DNA of 64,000 nt from Rhodospirillaceae bacterium (GTDB lineage: Bacteria > Pseudomonadota > Alphaproteobacteria > Rhodospirillales > Casp-alpha2), in NCBI GenBank assembly GCA_016845145.1, contig JAERTE010000075.1, forward strand, positions 1 to 64,000, written 5' to 3'. Shown one piece after another: positions 47,667 to 56,172 of the stretch (position 1 is the first letter of the stretch; each line of letters starts with the position of its first letter). The position numbers and the translations under genes were made by a program. The notes under the pieces were generated by a model. It was not told the DNA's origin. It did no database searches and saw only the letters and a program-made list of their open reading frames with translations.

Positions 47667-48911
47667 TTAAGTATCCGGTTTCGGCGCCAGAGATTTCGGC
47701 AACAAGAGGTAATAGCTGCCGCGTTGTTTCATGATGCCCGCCTTGTCGCCGGCGGCAGCGCCATGGCCCCAAAACAAATCGCCGCGCACCGGGCCTTGTA
47801 TGGCGCTACCGGTATCTTGCGCGATCACCACCCGGCGCAACGGCCTGAGTGGTTTGGTGCCGGGATCAGTGGTGTTGAGCCAAATTGGGATGCCGTATGG
47901 TAAGAACTTGTCATCGACGGCCAAGCTGCGGCCCGGGGTCAACACTGTCCCTTCCGCGCCGATTGGGCCGGCGGTTGTAAGAACCTTGAAGAAGACAAAC
48001 GAGCGGTTCTTGCGCATCAGGGATTGCGCGGCGGCGGGATTATCGATCATCCAATACCGGATCGCCGGCATGGTGACGTCTTCGAGACGCATCACGCCGG
48101 CAGCCACGAGCTCCCGCCCAACTGCCGTATAACGCCGACCATTGCGGCCATCATAACCCAGCCGAATGTGGGTGCCGTCCGGCAGAATAACGCGGCCGGA
48201 TCCTTGGATATGAAGGAAAAACGCGTCAATGGCGTCGTCGACCCAAAGGATTTCGAGCTGTTGGCCATTCAAAGCGCCCGTTTCGATTTCGGCGCGATCG
48301 AAATACGGTACATACCGACCGCCCTTGAGGCGTCCGGCGATTTGCTCGCCTTTCCATTTGTCATCAAAACTGCCGAGGTTGGCGCCGATAATATCCTTGG
48401 GCCGTGAATAGATCGGCACCCGGTAGCGGCTGTCGGGTTTCCAGGCGCCATCAAGCTGCGGTTCGTAATAGCCGGTGAATAAACCTTCGGTCTTTTGAAT
48501 ATTATGGGCCAAATAGGCCTGAAAGCGACTTTCGAAAAAATACCGCGCATCGGTATCATTACCGCGCCGAACCCGCGCGGCGTCATCGCAAATCGGCAAC
48601 CAATCACTGACCCGGCCCATGACGGCCTCGTCTCCCAATGCCTGGTCGGCAGGGCGGGCGCGCAATTTCTCACAGGATTTCAAGAATGGCGCCAGCGCCG
48701 CGCTGTGGCGATCGGCTTTCCACCCCGGGACATCGGTGAAAGCCTCGGGCGTTAGGCTCAAAAAAGGATCGCGGGTCGGTGTGGTCCCCGTATCCGGTGG
48801 CAAGATAGCTGCAAGGTCAGCACAAGCCGTAAGCGCCATCATACCGGCAAACAGTATGGAGCCGCGCAGAAAGGCGAGATTAAGTCGGGATTTTGGGTCG
48901 CGTTTAATCAA
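47667..48911 (-). CDS. mltA: Membrane-bound lytic murein transglycosylase A
   Basis: About 414 residues. A hydrophobic signal followed by lipobox A-L-T-A-C near residue 25-30 suggests an outer-membrane lipoprotein. The MltA domain carries G-L-F-T-G-Y-Y-E-P and the C-terminal 3D domain has I-A-Q-D-T-G-S-A-I-Q-G-P and G-D-L-F-W-G-H-G with the catalytic Asp. It cleaves glycan strands to anhydromuropeptides. The open frame reaches 49046; TTG 48911, which overlaps the Tim44-like stop by eight bases, gives the most sensible signal peptide, but ATG 48947 is also possible. Confidence 0.9.
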   Translation of the reverse strand: MIKRDPKSRLNLAFLRGSILFAGMMALTACADLAAILPPDTGTTPTRDPFLSLTPEAFTDVPGWKADRHSAALAPFLKSCEKLRARPADQALGDEAVMGRVSDWLPICDDAARVRRGNDTDARYFFESRFQAYLAHNIQKTEGLFTGYYEPQLDGAWKPDSRYRVPIYSRPKDIIGANLGSFDDKWKGEQIAGRLKGGRYVPYFDRAEIETGALNGQQLEILWVDDAIDAFFLHIQGSGRVILPDGTHIRLGYDGRNGRRYTAVGRELVAAGVMRLEDVTMPAIRYWMIDNPAAAQSLMRKNRSFVFFKVLTTAGPIGAEGTVLTPGRSLAVDDKFLPYGIPIWLNTTDPGTKPLRPLRRVVIAQDTGSAIQGPVRGDLFWGHGAAAGDKAGIMKQRGSYYLLLPKSLAPKPDT

Positions 48912-49614
48912 GGCTGCGCGTGGCGACCAAAAGCCAATTGGGATCATCCATCTGGGTATCGCGGGCGAAAGTCCAGAAATCGATGACATCGGCGACTTCG
49001 TTGGGATTGCCGGACGCGATTTGCCCTTCCGCGTCACGCACCACATTCACCTGTTCGCTCAGAAACTTGACCGTCACCATGGCGGCATTGCCATCCATGT
49101 AGGCCTCAACGATATCCGCCTTACGGATACCAACCAGTGTATCTTCCATGGTCTGGCCGGCCTCTTCGCGCTCATCAATCGCACGAATGAAATTACGCAA
49201 CACGTCGGGGCTCAAGAGATTTTCCAACGTTTCACGGTCCCCCGTGGCATAGGCGCCCAGAACCATCTCAAACGCGACCCTTCCACCGACAAGAAAATCT
49301 TCCGTATTGAACGACGGGTCGGCAGCGCGAATCTCCGTAATCCCCGCAGCCAGCGTGGCATCTCCGCCCGCCATGGCGGCAACGACCTCCGCTTCGTGCT
49401 CGAATTCCTCATCAGCATTACGGTCGGGCAATTGCACGACGTTATCATTGCTGTCGGTGGATTGAGCCTCTCCGTCCTCGCCCGGTTTGAAGGCATCGCG
49501 GTAGCCGCCTTCGTGACCATCGCGGCGGCCAAGTACATTGCGCAAGCGCAAAATCAGGAACGCCGCGATCATGGCGAACAAGATAATATCGATAAACTGG
49601 AAACCGTTGCCCAT
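48904..49614 (-). CDS. Tim44/TimA-like domain protein
   Basis: A 236-residue inner-membrane protein. A single N-terminal transmembrane segment (F-I-D-I-I-L-F-A-M-I-A-A-F-L-I-L) leads to an acidic linker and a C-terminal Tim44 domain from about residue 95. Bacterial Tim44-like proteins are related to the mitochondrial import adaptor; in alphaproteobacteria they have been linked to membrane protein assembly. A longer reading frame runs upstream but ATG 49612-49614 gives the family start. It is divergent from fxsA. Confidence 0.88.
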   Translation of the reverse strand: MGNGFQFIDIILFAMIAAFLILRLRNVLGRRDGHEGGYRDAFKPGEDGEAQSTDSNDNVVQLPDRNADEEFEHEAEVVAAMAGGDATLAAGITEIRAADPSFNTEDFLVGGRVAFEMVLGAYATGDRETLENLLSPDVLRNFIRAIDEREEAGQTMEDTLVGIRKADIVEAYMDGNAAMVTVKFLSEQVNVVRDAEGQIASGNPNEVADVIDFWTFARDTQMDDPNWLLVATRSLD

Positions 49615-49747
49615 GATTGCTGTCCGTATCCGCCCGATCTGTACGTTGAAACCCAGTCTGGGGACGTGTTTCGTCCGACCGGACTGGCGGGGCCCGGCCA
49701 ACACACCTATAAAAGGTAGATAAGCCGTTCTCACACAAAGGGCAAGC

Positions 49748-50272
49748 ATGGCGCTCCTGATTCTTCTCGTTCTGATCGGTACACCGATTATTGAAATTGC
49801 GGTCTTTATCGAGGTTGGCGATCGTTTTGGCCTTTGGCCGACCGTCGGCGGCGTGCTTGCAACCGCCGCAATCGGTATGACCATTATCAGAATCCAGGGC
49901 TTGACTGTATTGTCTCGTGCCCAAGAAAACCTGCAGGCTGACCGCTTTCCTGCATTGGAGATTTTCGACGGTGTGTGCCTGGTTCTCGCCGGCGCCATGT
50001 TGATAACGCCAGGATTTGTCACTGATACGTTTGGGTTTTTGTTGTTGGTCGTGCCTTTACGGCGGCTGGCGGCACAATCAGCCTTGGCCTATGCAAGCCG
50101 CTGCGGCTTCAGCGCCACGCCAAGTGGTAGCGCGGGCGCGGGATATGGTGGAACGGTCATTGATGGAGAATTCCAAGAGGTGTCGGAGGCCTCAGAAACA
50201 CACGATAATGACAATGTTGCTGATCCACCTCGATTGCCCGATCAAACGGTTGTCCGCAACGACGATCCGTGA
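49748..50272 (+). CDS. fxsA: FxsA family membrane protein
   Basis: A 174-residue inner-membrane protein. Four hydrophobic segments occupy about residues 3-22, 26-46, 72-92 and 95-112; F-I-E-V-G-D-R-F-G-L-W and I-T-P-G-F-V-T-D-T-F-G are family landmarks. In E. coli FxsA lessens phage T7 exclusion by the F plasmid; the normal role is unclear. It precedes secB by 36 bp on the same strand. Confidence 0.9.
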   Translation: MALLILLVLIGTPIIEIAVFIEVGDRFGLWPTVGGVLATAAIGMTIIRIQGLTVLSRAQENLQADRFPALEIFDGVCLVLAGAMLITPGFVTDTFGFLLLVVPLRRLAAQSALAYASRCGFSATPSGSAGAGYGGTVIDGEFQEVSEASETHDNDNVADPPRLPDQTVVRNDDP

Positions 50273-50308
50273 TAGCCACTAGCGCGAATTTTTCAGGAGA
50301 CTCGATCC

Positions 50309-50791
50309 ATGGCCGAAGAAACAAACGCTGACGCAGGTGCCCCCGCAGACGGTGTTCCGCCGATTGTCATTAATGCACAATATACGAAAGACCTGTCGTT
50401 CGAAGCACCGACCGCGCCAGGCATTTTCTCGGTCATGCAGCAGAACCAACCGGACGTTCAGATCGGCGTCAATGTGAATGCTCATGAATTTGAGCAAGGG
50501 ATTTACGAGGTGGTTCTGGATCTCAGCGCGCGGTGCACGGTGGGCGATGACGTCGCATTCATTCTTGAACTCGAGTACGCGGGCCTGTTTACCCTGAATG
50601 TGGATGATGACGTTAAATCAGCCGTGTTGTTGATCGAGTGCCCACGGCTGATTTTCCCCTTCGCGCGCAATATCTTGGCCGATGTGTCCCGTGATGGCGG
50701 TTTCCCGCCGGTGATGCTGGGTCCGATCGATTTCGCCGCGCTCTATCAGCAAGAAGCCGAAAAACAGGCCGCCGGCGAAGCCGAGGCTTAA
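50309..50791 (+). CDS. secB: Protein-export chaperone SecB
   Basis: A 160-residue tetrameric chaperone that keeps preproteins unfolded and hands them to SecA. Y-T-K-D-L-S-F-E-A-P, N-V-N-A-H, Y-A-G-L-F-T-L and C-P-R-L-I-F-P-F-A-R are conserved signatures. AGGAGA precedes the ATG. Its TAA stop lies within TTAA, shared with the convergent dnaQ stop. Confidence 0.97.
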   Translation: MAEETNADAGAPADGVPPIVINAQYTKDLSFEAPTAPGIFSVMQQNQPDVQIGVNVNAHEFEQGIYEVVLDLSARCTVGDDVAFILELEYAGLFTLNVDDDVKSAVLLIECPRLIFPFARNILADVSRDGGFPPVMLGPIDFAALYQQEAEKQAAGEAEA

Positions 50792-51462
50792 GCCTGCCAA
50801 ACTGGTTCCTTCAGCTTTTCCACAAACGCCTGATGATCGGTTAACTCCTGCGGCGAGGGCGCGTGCGGGCGCGCCGCCCGATGCTCTCGGGCATTGGTAG
50901 CGTTTGCCGCATCGGCAATCTTTTTATCGGCGGCCAAGGCCAGGTGCTGCTGACGGCCGCCGATCAATTCAAGATAGACATCCGCAAGCAGCCGCGAATC
51001 TTTTAGGGCGCCGTGGAGCTCACGGTCGGAATTATCGATCTGAAAACGCCGGCACAGCGCGTCCAGGTTCGCCGGCGAGCCCGGGAACTTTTGTCGCGCC
51101 ATGCGCACCGTGTCGATGGCGCGTCCCATTTCCAGTTGTTGGCGCCCGCAGGCTGCAAGCTCGGCATTAAGAAAGCCCATGTCGAAATCGGCATTGTGAA
51201 TGATCAATGGGTCATTGCCGACAAATTCCAGAAATCCGTCTGCGATGTCGGCAAACTTCGGTTTGTCCGCCAGAAACTCAGCCGAAAGGCCGTGAACATT
51301 GAACGCCTCTTCCGGCATCTCGCGCTCGGGGTCAACGTAGGTCCAATAGGTATTGTCGGTGGCCATGTGATTGATCAATTCGACACAGCCGATTTCCACA
51401 ATCCGGTGGCCCGTCTTTGGGTCAAGGCCGGTGGTTTCAGTATCCAGAACGATTTCGCGCAC
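50788..51462 (-). CDS. dnaQ: DNA polymerase III epsilon subunit
   Basis: A 224-residue 3'-5' proofreading exonuclease. Exo I is D7-T-E9 in V-L-D-T-E-T-T-G, Exo II is H-N-A-D-F-D-M-G-F, and Exo III is H-G-A-L-K-D-S-R-L-L-A. The GTG at 51462 with AAGG upstream gives the usual N-terminus; the longer frame to 51534 would overlap coaE. It lies downstream of coaE. Confidence 0.96.
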   Translation of the reverse strand: MREIVLDTETTGLDPKTGHRIVEIGCVELINHMATDNTYWTYVDPEREMPEEAFNVHGLSAEFLADKPKFADIADGFLEFVGNDPLIIHNADFDMGFLNAELAACGRQQLEMGRAIDTVRMARQKFPGSPANLDALCRRFQIDNSDRELHGALKDSRLLADVYLELIGGRQQHLALAADKKIADAANATNAREHRAARPHAPSPQELTDHQAFVEKLKEPVWQA

Positions 51463-51473
51463 GCTTGCCTTAC

Positions 51474-52133
51474 CTATCGCGCCCAGGATGAAGGATTGTG
51501 AAAGATCCGAGGACGGGCGGGGAAGGGTGGCCAATATCTTCCATGCCAGGTTCGAACCGTTTCAAGGATTGTACGCACGGCGCGCAGATTCTCAACCCGC
51601 CCAAGCCCCGTCGGCACGATAAAATCCGCCCGCCGACGCTTTTCCGCATCCGGCATTTGCCGAGCCAGGATGGCTTTCAGTTTTTCCGGCGTCATGCCCG
51701 GCCGCGCCAATACCCGTGCAGCCTGAACGAACGGTGGCGCGGAAACGCACACCACCGCGTCGCAGGCGCGCTCGCCACCGGTTTCATAAAGCAGCGGCAC
51801 ATCCAGCACCACTACGCGGCTTCCGCTCCTGGCAGCGCGCGCTAGAAACCGCTGCTTGTGGCGGTACACGCGCGGATGCAGGATTTTCTCAAGCCGGCGT
51901 AGGGCAGCTTTGTCGTCGAAAACCAAGGCACCCAGTTGTTGGCGGTCCACGGCACCGTCACGGACAGCTTCGGGGAAGACCTCAGCGATCGGTGCCACTG
52001 CCTCACCACCGGCCTTCAACATGCCATGCACTGCGGCATCGGCGTCATGAATGGGCACGCCCAAGCGTTTGAAGTTGTTCGCGGCGGTGGTTTTGCCCAT
52101 GCCTATGGATCCGGTGAGGCCAAGAATAATCAT
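51474..52133 (-). CDS. coaE: Dephospho-CoA kinase
   Basis: A 219-residue P-loop kinase, last step of coenzyme A synthesis. G-L-T-G-S-I-G-M-G-K-T-T near the N-terminus is Walker A; D-V-P-L-L-Y-E-T-G carries the base region. It sits between maf and dnaQ. The C-terminus has some arginine-rich extension compared with enterics. aroE, often between maf and coaE in this class, is absent. Confidence 0.96.
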   Translation of the reverse strand: MIILGLTGSIGMGKTTAANNFKRLGVPIHDADAAVHGMLKAGGEAVAPIAEVFPEAVRDGAVDRQQLGALVFDDKAALRRLEKILHPRVYRHKQRFLARAARSGSRVVVLDVPLLYETGGERACDAVVCVSAPPFVQAARVLARPGMTPEKLKAILARQMPDAEKRRRADFIVPTGLGRVENLRAVRTILETVRTWHGRYWPPFPARPRIFHNPSSWAR

Positions 52134-52190
52134 TTGTTCTTACTGCTCTGTTTTGCCGACCCGGTGATGCTCATGAATTCGTCCTCGGTC

Positions 52191-52790
52191 TCATGTGCCG
52201 CATACGGCACGTTGCCGCAGAAAACCAAGCAACGGCAAGAGCGGAAGTCCAAGAATGGTGAAAAAGTCGCCTTCGATGGCGTCAAAGATTTGTACGCCCC
52301 GGCCCTCCAGCTGGTAAGCCCCAACCGAATGAAAGGCATCGTCGCCGATCTGATCGAGATAGGTTTCGATAAAGCCGTCGCTCATAGCGCGGACACTCAG
52401 CGTGACAGTCTCTAACCGCTCCCAAACAAGGGTGCCTCCCTCAAGCACGACGGCCGCGGTGACCAAGTCGTGGGCATGGCCCCTAAAAACTTTCAGATGC
52501 GCCCGCGCCTCGTCGCGGTTATGCGGCTTATCGAACCAGCGGTCGTCTTGTTTAAGCATCTGATCGGCGCCAATGACCAGGGCATCAGGGTATTGCGCAC
52601 TGACAACCGCGGCTTTCTCTTTCGCCAATTGCAAGGCGGTATCCTTAACGGTTCGGCCAGCCAGCTGACTTTGAGATTTGATCGCTGCCTCATCGATATC
52701 CGCAGAAACCGCCTCGAACGCAATGCCCGCATCACGGAGAAGTCGCCCGCGTACGGTGCTCGCAGAGGCTAAAATCAAGCGAGGGGCCAT
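52191..52790 (-). CDS. maf: Maf family nucleoside triphosphate pyrophosphatase
   Basis: A 199-residue Maf protein that hydrolyses modified or canonical NTPs (dTTP/UTP or 7-methyl-GTP types). L-I-L-A-S-A-S-T-V-R-G-R-L-L-R-D-A-G and V-I-G-A-D-Q-M-L supply the active site. The C-terminus L-G-F-L-R-Q-R is the usual membrane-near tail. It begins 3 bp after ppsR ends, suggesting a shared message. Confidence 0.94.
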   Translation of the reverse strand: MAPRLILASASTVRGRLLRDAGIAFEAVSADIDEAAIKSQSQLAGRTVKDTALQLAKEKAAVVSAQYPDALVIGADQMLKQDDRWFDKPHNRDEARAHLKVFRGHAHDLVTAAVVLEGGTLVWERLETVTLSVRAMSDGFIETYLDQIGDDAFHSVGAYQLEGRGVQIFDAIEGDFFTILGLPLLPLLGFLRQRAVCGT

Positions 52791-52793
52791 ATC

Positions 52794-53612
52794 TTAATCT
52801 TTGAATTCTTCGCGTCGCTGATAGAGATGCAAAATCTGCGCTGCGGTTTCTTCGATTGATTTTCGGCTGACATTGATCGTCGGCCAATTGTTTTTAGCAT
52901 AGAGACGCCGAGCATCATTGATCTCTCGTGATACGGCTTCCAAGTTGACGTAATCAGTGTTCTCGTCCTGATCCAAGAGACGCAGGCGCTGACGGCGGAT
53001 TTCCACCAGTCGTTTCGGATCTTTGTTCAAGCCGATGATTAACGGCTGATCGACCTCAAAAATCTGTTCAGGGATGGGGCACCCCGGCACAATGGGCACG
53101 TTGGCCGCCTTGATACCGCGGTTGGCAAGATAGATGCATGTTGGCGTTTTGGAAGTTCGCGACACGCCCAATAAGATAACATCGGCTTCATTTAGGTCCC
53201 AAGTCGACTGCCCGTCATCATGGCTCAGGGCAAACTGCATGGCTTCGATACGGCTGAAGTACTCAGCATCCATAATGTGCTGATGTCCGGGACGCGCCCG
53301 AACCTCGGCGCCAAGAAATTTACCGAGCGCGGCAATGACCGGATCAAGAACGGGAATACAGGGAACCTGCAGACGCGCACATCCTGTTTCCAATTGCCGG
53401 CACATATCCGGATCCACCAATGTATACAAAACAAAGCCTCCTTGGATTTCGATGACATCCAGAACCTCTCGCAAGCGATCCGCATTCCGGACCATCGGCC
53501 AAAGCTTTTCTTCCATGTTCACATCATCGAACTGGGCAATGCATGCCCGGCCCATATGGATCAACGTCTCACCGGTGGAATCGGATATGAGGTGAAGTTT
53601 CAAGTCGCGCAT
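52794..53612 (-). CDS. ppsR: Bifunctional pyruvate phosphate dikinase/PEP synthase regulatory protein
   Basis: A 272-residue DUF299 protein that both phosphorylates with ADP and dephosphorylates its target dikinase or PEP synthase. The Walker-like motif V-S-R-T-S-K-T-P-T-C-I-Y-L-A-N lies near residue 155; L-I-S-D-S-T-G-E-T opens the protein. In Rickettsia the homologous gene (RP001) abuts the origin, and here it also flanks an AT-rich gene-free region with hemE on the other side. The target enzyme gene is not in the window. Confidence 0.94.
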   Translation of the reverse strand: MRDLKLHLISDSTGETLIHMGRACIAQFDDVNMEEKLWPMVRNADRLREVLDVIEIQGGFVLYTLVDPDMCRQLETGCARLQVPCIPVLDPVIAALGKFLGAEVRARPGHQHIMDAEYFSRIEAMQFALSHDDGQSTWDLNEADVILLGVSRTSKTPTCIYLANRGIKAANVPIVPGCPIPEQIFEVDQPLIIGLNKDPKRLVEIRRQRLRLLDQDENTDYVNLEAVSREINDARRLYAKNNWPTINVSRKSIEETAAQILHLYQRREEFKD

Positions 53613-53780
53613 GCTGTGAATATTCCTTGGAAAACGTCAGAGGCAAATTGGGATAAGTGACCAGACAAGGTTAAACAAAGATTCATTCCTCTGCCTTCCT
53701 GTTTAATCCCTATGGATTTCCAATCGGTATAAATCTTATTCAAGACGTCCGATCAACAGCAGAAGAAGTCTTTTTTCCAG

Positions 53781-53789
53781 TTATGCACG
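53781..53789 (+). promoter_or_regulatory. DnaA-box-like nonamer
   Basis: TTATGCACG differs from TTATNCACA only at the last base. Its position inside the ppsR-hemE interval gives it more weight than the match alone. Confidence 0.35.
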
Positions 53790-53912
53790 CTCAAAAACAT
53801 AATTTCATTCATAGAGAATAATCAGAGTTTTCAAGAATTCAGATGTTTTATCAAAATGTATTCCAGATTTTTCCCAAGGGTTACCCCCAGGTCTTGATCT
53901 TGTGGGGCCATC

Positions 53913-53921
53913 TATGGATAA
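53913..53921 (-). promoter_or_regulatory. DnaA-box-like nonamer
   Basis: The reverse strand reads TTATCCATA, one mismatch from TTATCCACA, in the ppsR-hemE interval. Confidence 0.35.
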
Positions 53922-54070
53922 GCCAGGGATAATCATTCAATCCCCAGGATTCACCGCACAACTACCACTACTACCTTTTTCTTAAATAGATTAATTGTAT
54001 TGTAGTAGGTAAGGTCCGCGCGGGATAACTGATCCGCCAATTGACTAGTTGATAGGAAACTCACCGGGAC

Positions 54071-55105
54071 ATGACCAAACGAATCCTTCAAGCCTTAAAA
54101 CGAGAACCCGTCGACCGTCCGCCGTTTTGGCTGATGCGTCAGGCTGGCCGGTATTTGCCTGAGTATCGTGAAATCCGCGCCAAGGCGGAAAACTTTCTGG
54201 ATTTTTGTTATACGCCGGAAAAAGCTTTGGAAGTCACCTTGCAGCCATTACGCCGCTATCAGATGGATGCTGCGATTTTGTTCTCAGACATTTTGGTGAT
54301 TCCCGATGCACTTGGGCAATCGGTCGAGTTTCGTCAGGGTGAGGGGCCGGTCCTGGAGGCGATTACGGATGACGCGGGACTTGAGCAGTTGTCGCTTGAA
54401 ACTTTTGAAACAGCCCTTGAGCCCGTTTTTGAAGCCATACGCCGAATTTCGGGCGCTTTGGATGACGAGACCGCGCTGATCGGCTTTGCCGGCGCACCGT
54501 GGACGGTGGCGTTGTATATGATCGAAGGTCGTGGTGGAACCGAAGGCAGTAATATTCGCACCTGGGCAGCGTCACGACCCGAAAGTTTTCAGCGGTTGAT
54601 GGATATCCTGGTCGACGCAACAACGCGATACCTAGTGCGGCAAGTTTCCGAAGGGGCGGAGGTCTTGCAGCTGTTTGACAGTTGGGCGGGACTTTTACCG
54701 GAAGACCAATTTCAGCAGTGGATCGTTGAGCCCAACCGTCGAATTGTCGAAGGTGTAAAAGCGGTGCATCCCGATGTTCCGCTCATCGGTTTTCCGCGAA
54801 ACGCCGGTGTAATGTACAAAGCCTTTGCAAAACAGACGGGTGTTGATGGTATCGGTATTGATCACACAGTTCCGGTATCATGGGCGGCCGAGGAACTGCA
54901 GCCGATTTGTACCGTTCAGGGAAACCTGGACAATCACATGCTGTTAGCCGGTGGCGAGACAATGGAACGGGCGGTTCAAAAAATCCTGGAAACGTTGAGC
55001 GGGGGGCCCTTTATTTTTAATTTGGGCCATGGCGTTCTACCGCCAACTTCAACAGATCATGTAGGCCGGGTGGCGGAAATGGTCCGCAATTGGAACCAAA
55101 CCTGA
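54071..55105 (+). CDS. hemE: Uroporphyrinogen decarboxylase
   Basis: A 344-residue TIM barrel that decarboxylates uroporphyrinogen III to coproporphyrinogen III. The signature P-P-F-W-L-M-R-Q-A-G-R-Y-L-P-E-Y-R spans residues 17-33, with Asp in F-S-D-I-L-V-I-P-D-A and G-F-A-G-A-P-W-T near 140. It starts the haem block hemE-hemH-hemJ: hemH begins 10 bp after the stop. AGGAA lies about 13 bases upstream of the ATG. Confidence 0.97.
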   Translation: MTKRILQALKREPVDRPPFWLMRQAGRYLPEYREIRAKAENFLDFCYTPEKALEVTLQPLRRYQMDAAILFSDILVIPDALGQSVEFRQGEGPVLEAITDDAGLEQLSLETFETALEPVFEAIRRISGALDDETALIGFAGAPWTVALYMIEGRGGTEGSNIRTWAASRPESFQRLMDILVDATTRYLVRQVSEGAEVLQLFDSWAGLLPEDQFQQWIVEPNRRIVEGVKAVHPDVPLIGFPRNAGVMYKAFAKQTGVDGIGIDHTVPVSWAAEELQPICTVQGNLDNHMLLAGGETMERAVQKILETLSGGPFIFNLGHGVLPPTSTDHVGRVAEMVRNWNQT

Positions 55106-55115
55106 GGCTGATCAT

Positions 55116-56168
55116 ATGAGCCGCGTCGCGGTCGTTTTATTCAATCTGGGCGGACCGGACGCGCTTTCCTCGGTCCGACCGTTTTTGTTCAATTTATTCA
55201 ATGATGCCGCCATCATCGGCGCGCCGACACCGATCCGGTGGTGTTTGGCGCAGTGGATTTCGCGCCGCCGCGCGCCAATCGCTCGGGATATCTACCGGCA
55301 GATAGGCGGCAAATCACCGTTGTTGGAATTGACCCGTCGGCAAGCCGATGCGCTTCAAGCTGAATTGAGTGATGTCGGTGATATCCGCGTGTTTACCTGT
55401 ATGCGGTATTGGCATCCGATGAGTGATGAGGTCGCGCGCGAGGTGAAAGCTTTCGCGCCGGATCAAATTGTTCTGCTGCCTCTCTATCCACAGTACTCAA
55501 GCACAACGACAGGCTCATCACTGGCGGATTGGAACCAAGCTGCACGAAGAGCAGGACTGAAAGTACCCACGCGAGGGATTTGCTGTTACCCGTCGGACAA
55601 AGGTTGGATCGAAGCGCAGGCACAATTGGTGGGTAAAGCTTTGACCCAGCATGCAGGCGAGCACACGGCGCGGGTTTTATTTTCAGCGCATGGGCTGCCG
55701 AAAAAAGTTGTCGACGGCGGGGATCCTTACCAATGCCAGGTGGAACAAACGGCAGCAGCCGTGGTCGAGCGTTTGACCAACGATCCCGCGGCACCGGAAA
55801 TCGATGATTGGGTCGTCTGTTATCAAAGCCGTGTCGGTCCGCTGGAATGGATCGGGCCGTCGACTGAAGACGAGCTGGAACGCGCTGCTCGCGATGAGAA
55901 AGCGGTGATCGTCGTGCCGATTGCGTTCGTGTCTGAACATTCGGAAACCTTGGTGGAACTGGATATTGAATACCGCGATGAAGCTGAAAAACTGGGCGTG
56001 AAAAATTACACCCGTGTGTCGGCCGTCGGGACCGAACCGGCGTTCATCGGCGGGCTTGCCAATCTGGTTCGAAAAGGGCTTTCGATATCGGCAGATTTAT
56101 CTTGCGGTCTGGGTGACGGCGGGCGAATTTGTCCAGCAATACATGGTCGATGCCCCCTATCGGAATAA
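55116..56168 (+). CDS. hemH: Ferrochelatase
   Basis: A 350-residue enzyme inserting Fe(II) into protoporphyrin IX. L-F-N-L-G-G-P-D opens the protein, P-L-Y-P-Q-Y-S-S-T-T-T-G is central, and F-S-A-H-G-L-P-K-K holds the catalytic His. The C-terminal tail after N-L-V-R-K-G contains three cysteines (S-C-G, I-C-P, R-C-P), which is unlike the simple end of many alphaproteobacterial enzymes and might hold an iron-sulfur site, although four ligands would be expected. hemJ starts 4 bp downstream. Confidence 0.95.
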   Translation: MSRVAVVLFNLGGPDALSSVRPFLFNLFNDAAIIGAPTPIRWCLAQWISRRRAPIARDIYRQIGGKSPLLELTRRQADALQAELSDVGDIRVFTCMRYWHPMSDEVAREVKAFAPDQIVLLPLYPQYSSTTTGSSLADWNQAARRAGLKVPTRGICCYPSDKGWIEAQAQLVGKALTQHAGEHTARVLFSAHGLPKKVVDGGDPYQCQVEQTAAAVVERLTNDPAAPEIDDWVVCYQSRVGPLEWIGPSTEDELERAARDEKAVIVVPIAFVSEHSETLVELDIEYRDEAEKLGVKNYTRVSAVGTEPAFIGGLANLVRKGLSISADLSCGLGDGGRICPAIHGRCPLSE

Positions 56169-56172
56169 GCTC

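Larger units (their letters stand above)
53613..54070. other. Candidate chromosomal replication origin (oriC) between ppsR and hemE
   Basis: A 458-bp AT-rich region without a gene, between divergent ppsR and hemE. The same gene pair flanks the origin in Rickettsia prowazekii, and hemE flanks that of Caulobacter crescentus. Two DnaA-box-like nonamers differ from the consensus at one position each (53781 plus strand; 53913 minus strand). An AT-rich tract with TTTTTCTTAAATAGATTAAT at 53975-53994 could be an unwinding element, and two GATTC (CcrM-type GANTC) sites lie at 53680 and 53948. Genes on both sides read mainly away from the interval. hemE also needs a promoter here. I have not measured GC skew. 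Confidence 0.6.

Noticed and set aside
52130-52339. Short minus-strand frame at the maf end, considered as an aroE remnant
   Set aside because: It overlaps the maf coding end in another frame and shows no shikimate dehydrogenase motif.
53981-53993. TTAAATAGATTAA considered as a CtrA site in the proposed origin
   Set aside because: The half-sites are five bases apart rather than the seven of TTAA-N7-TTAA.
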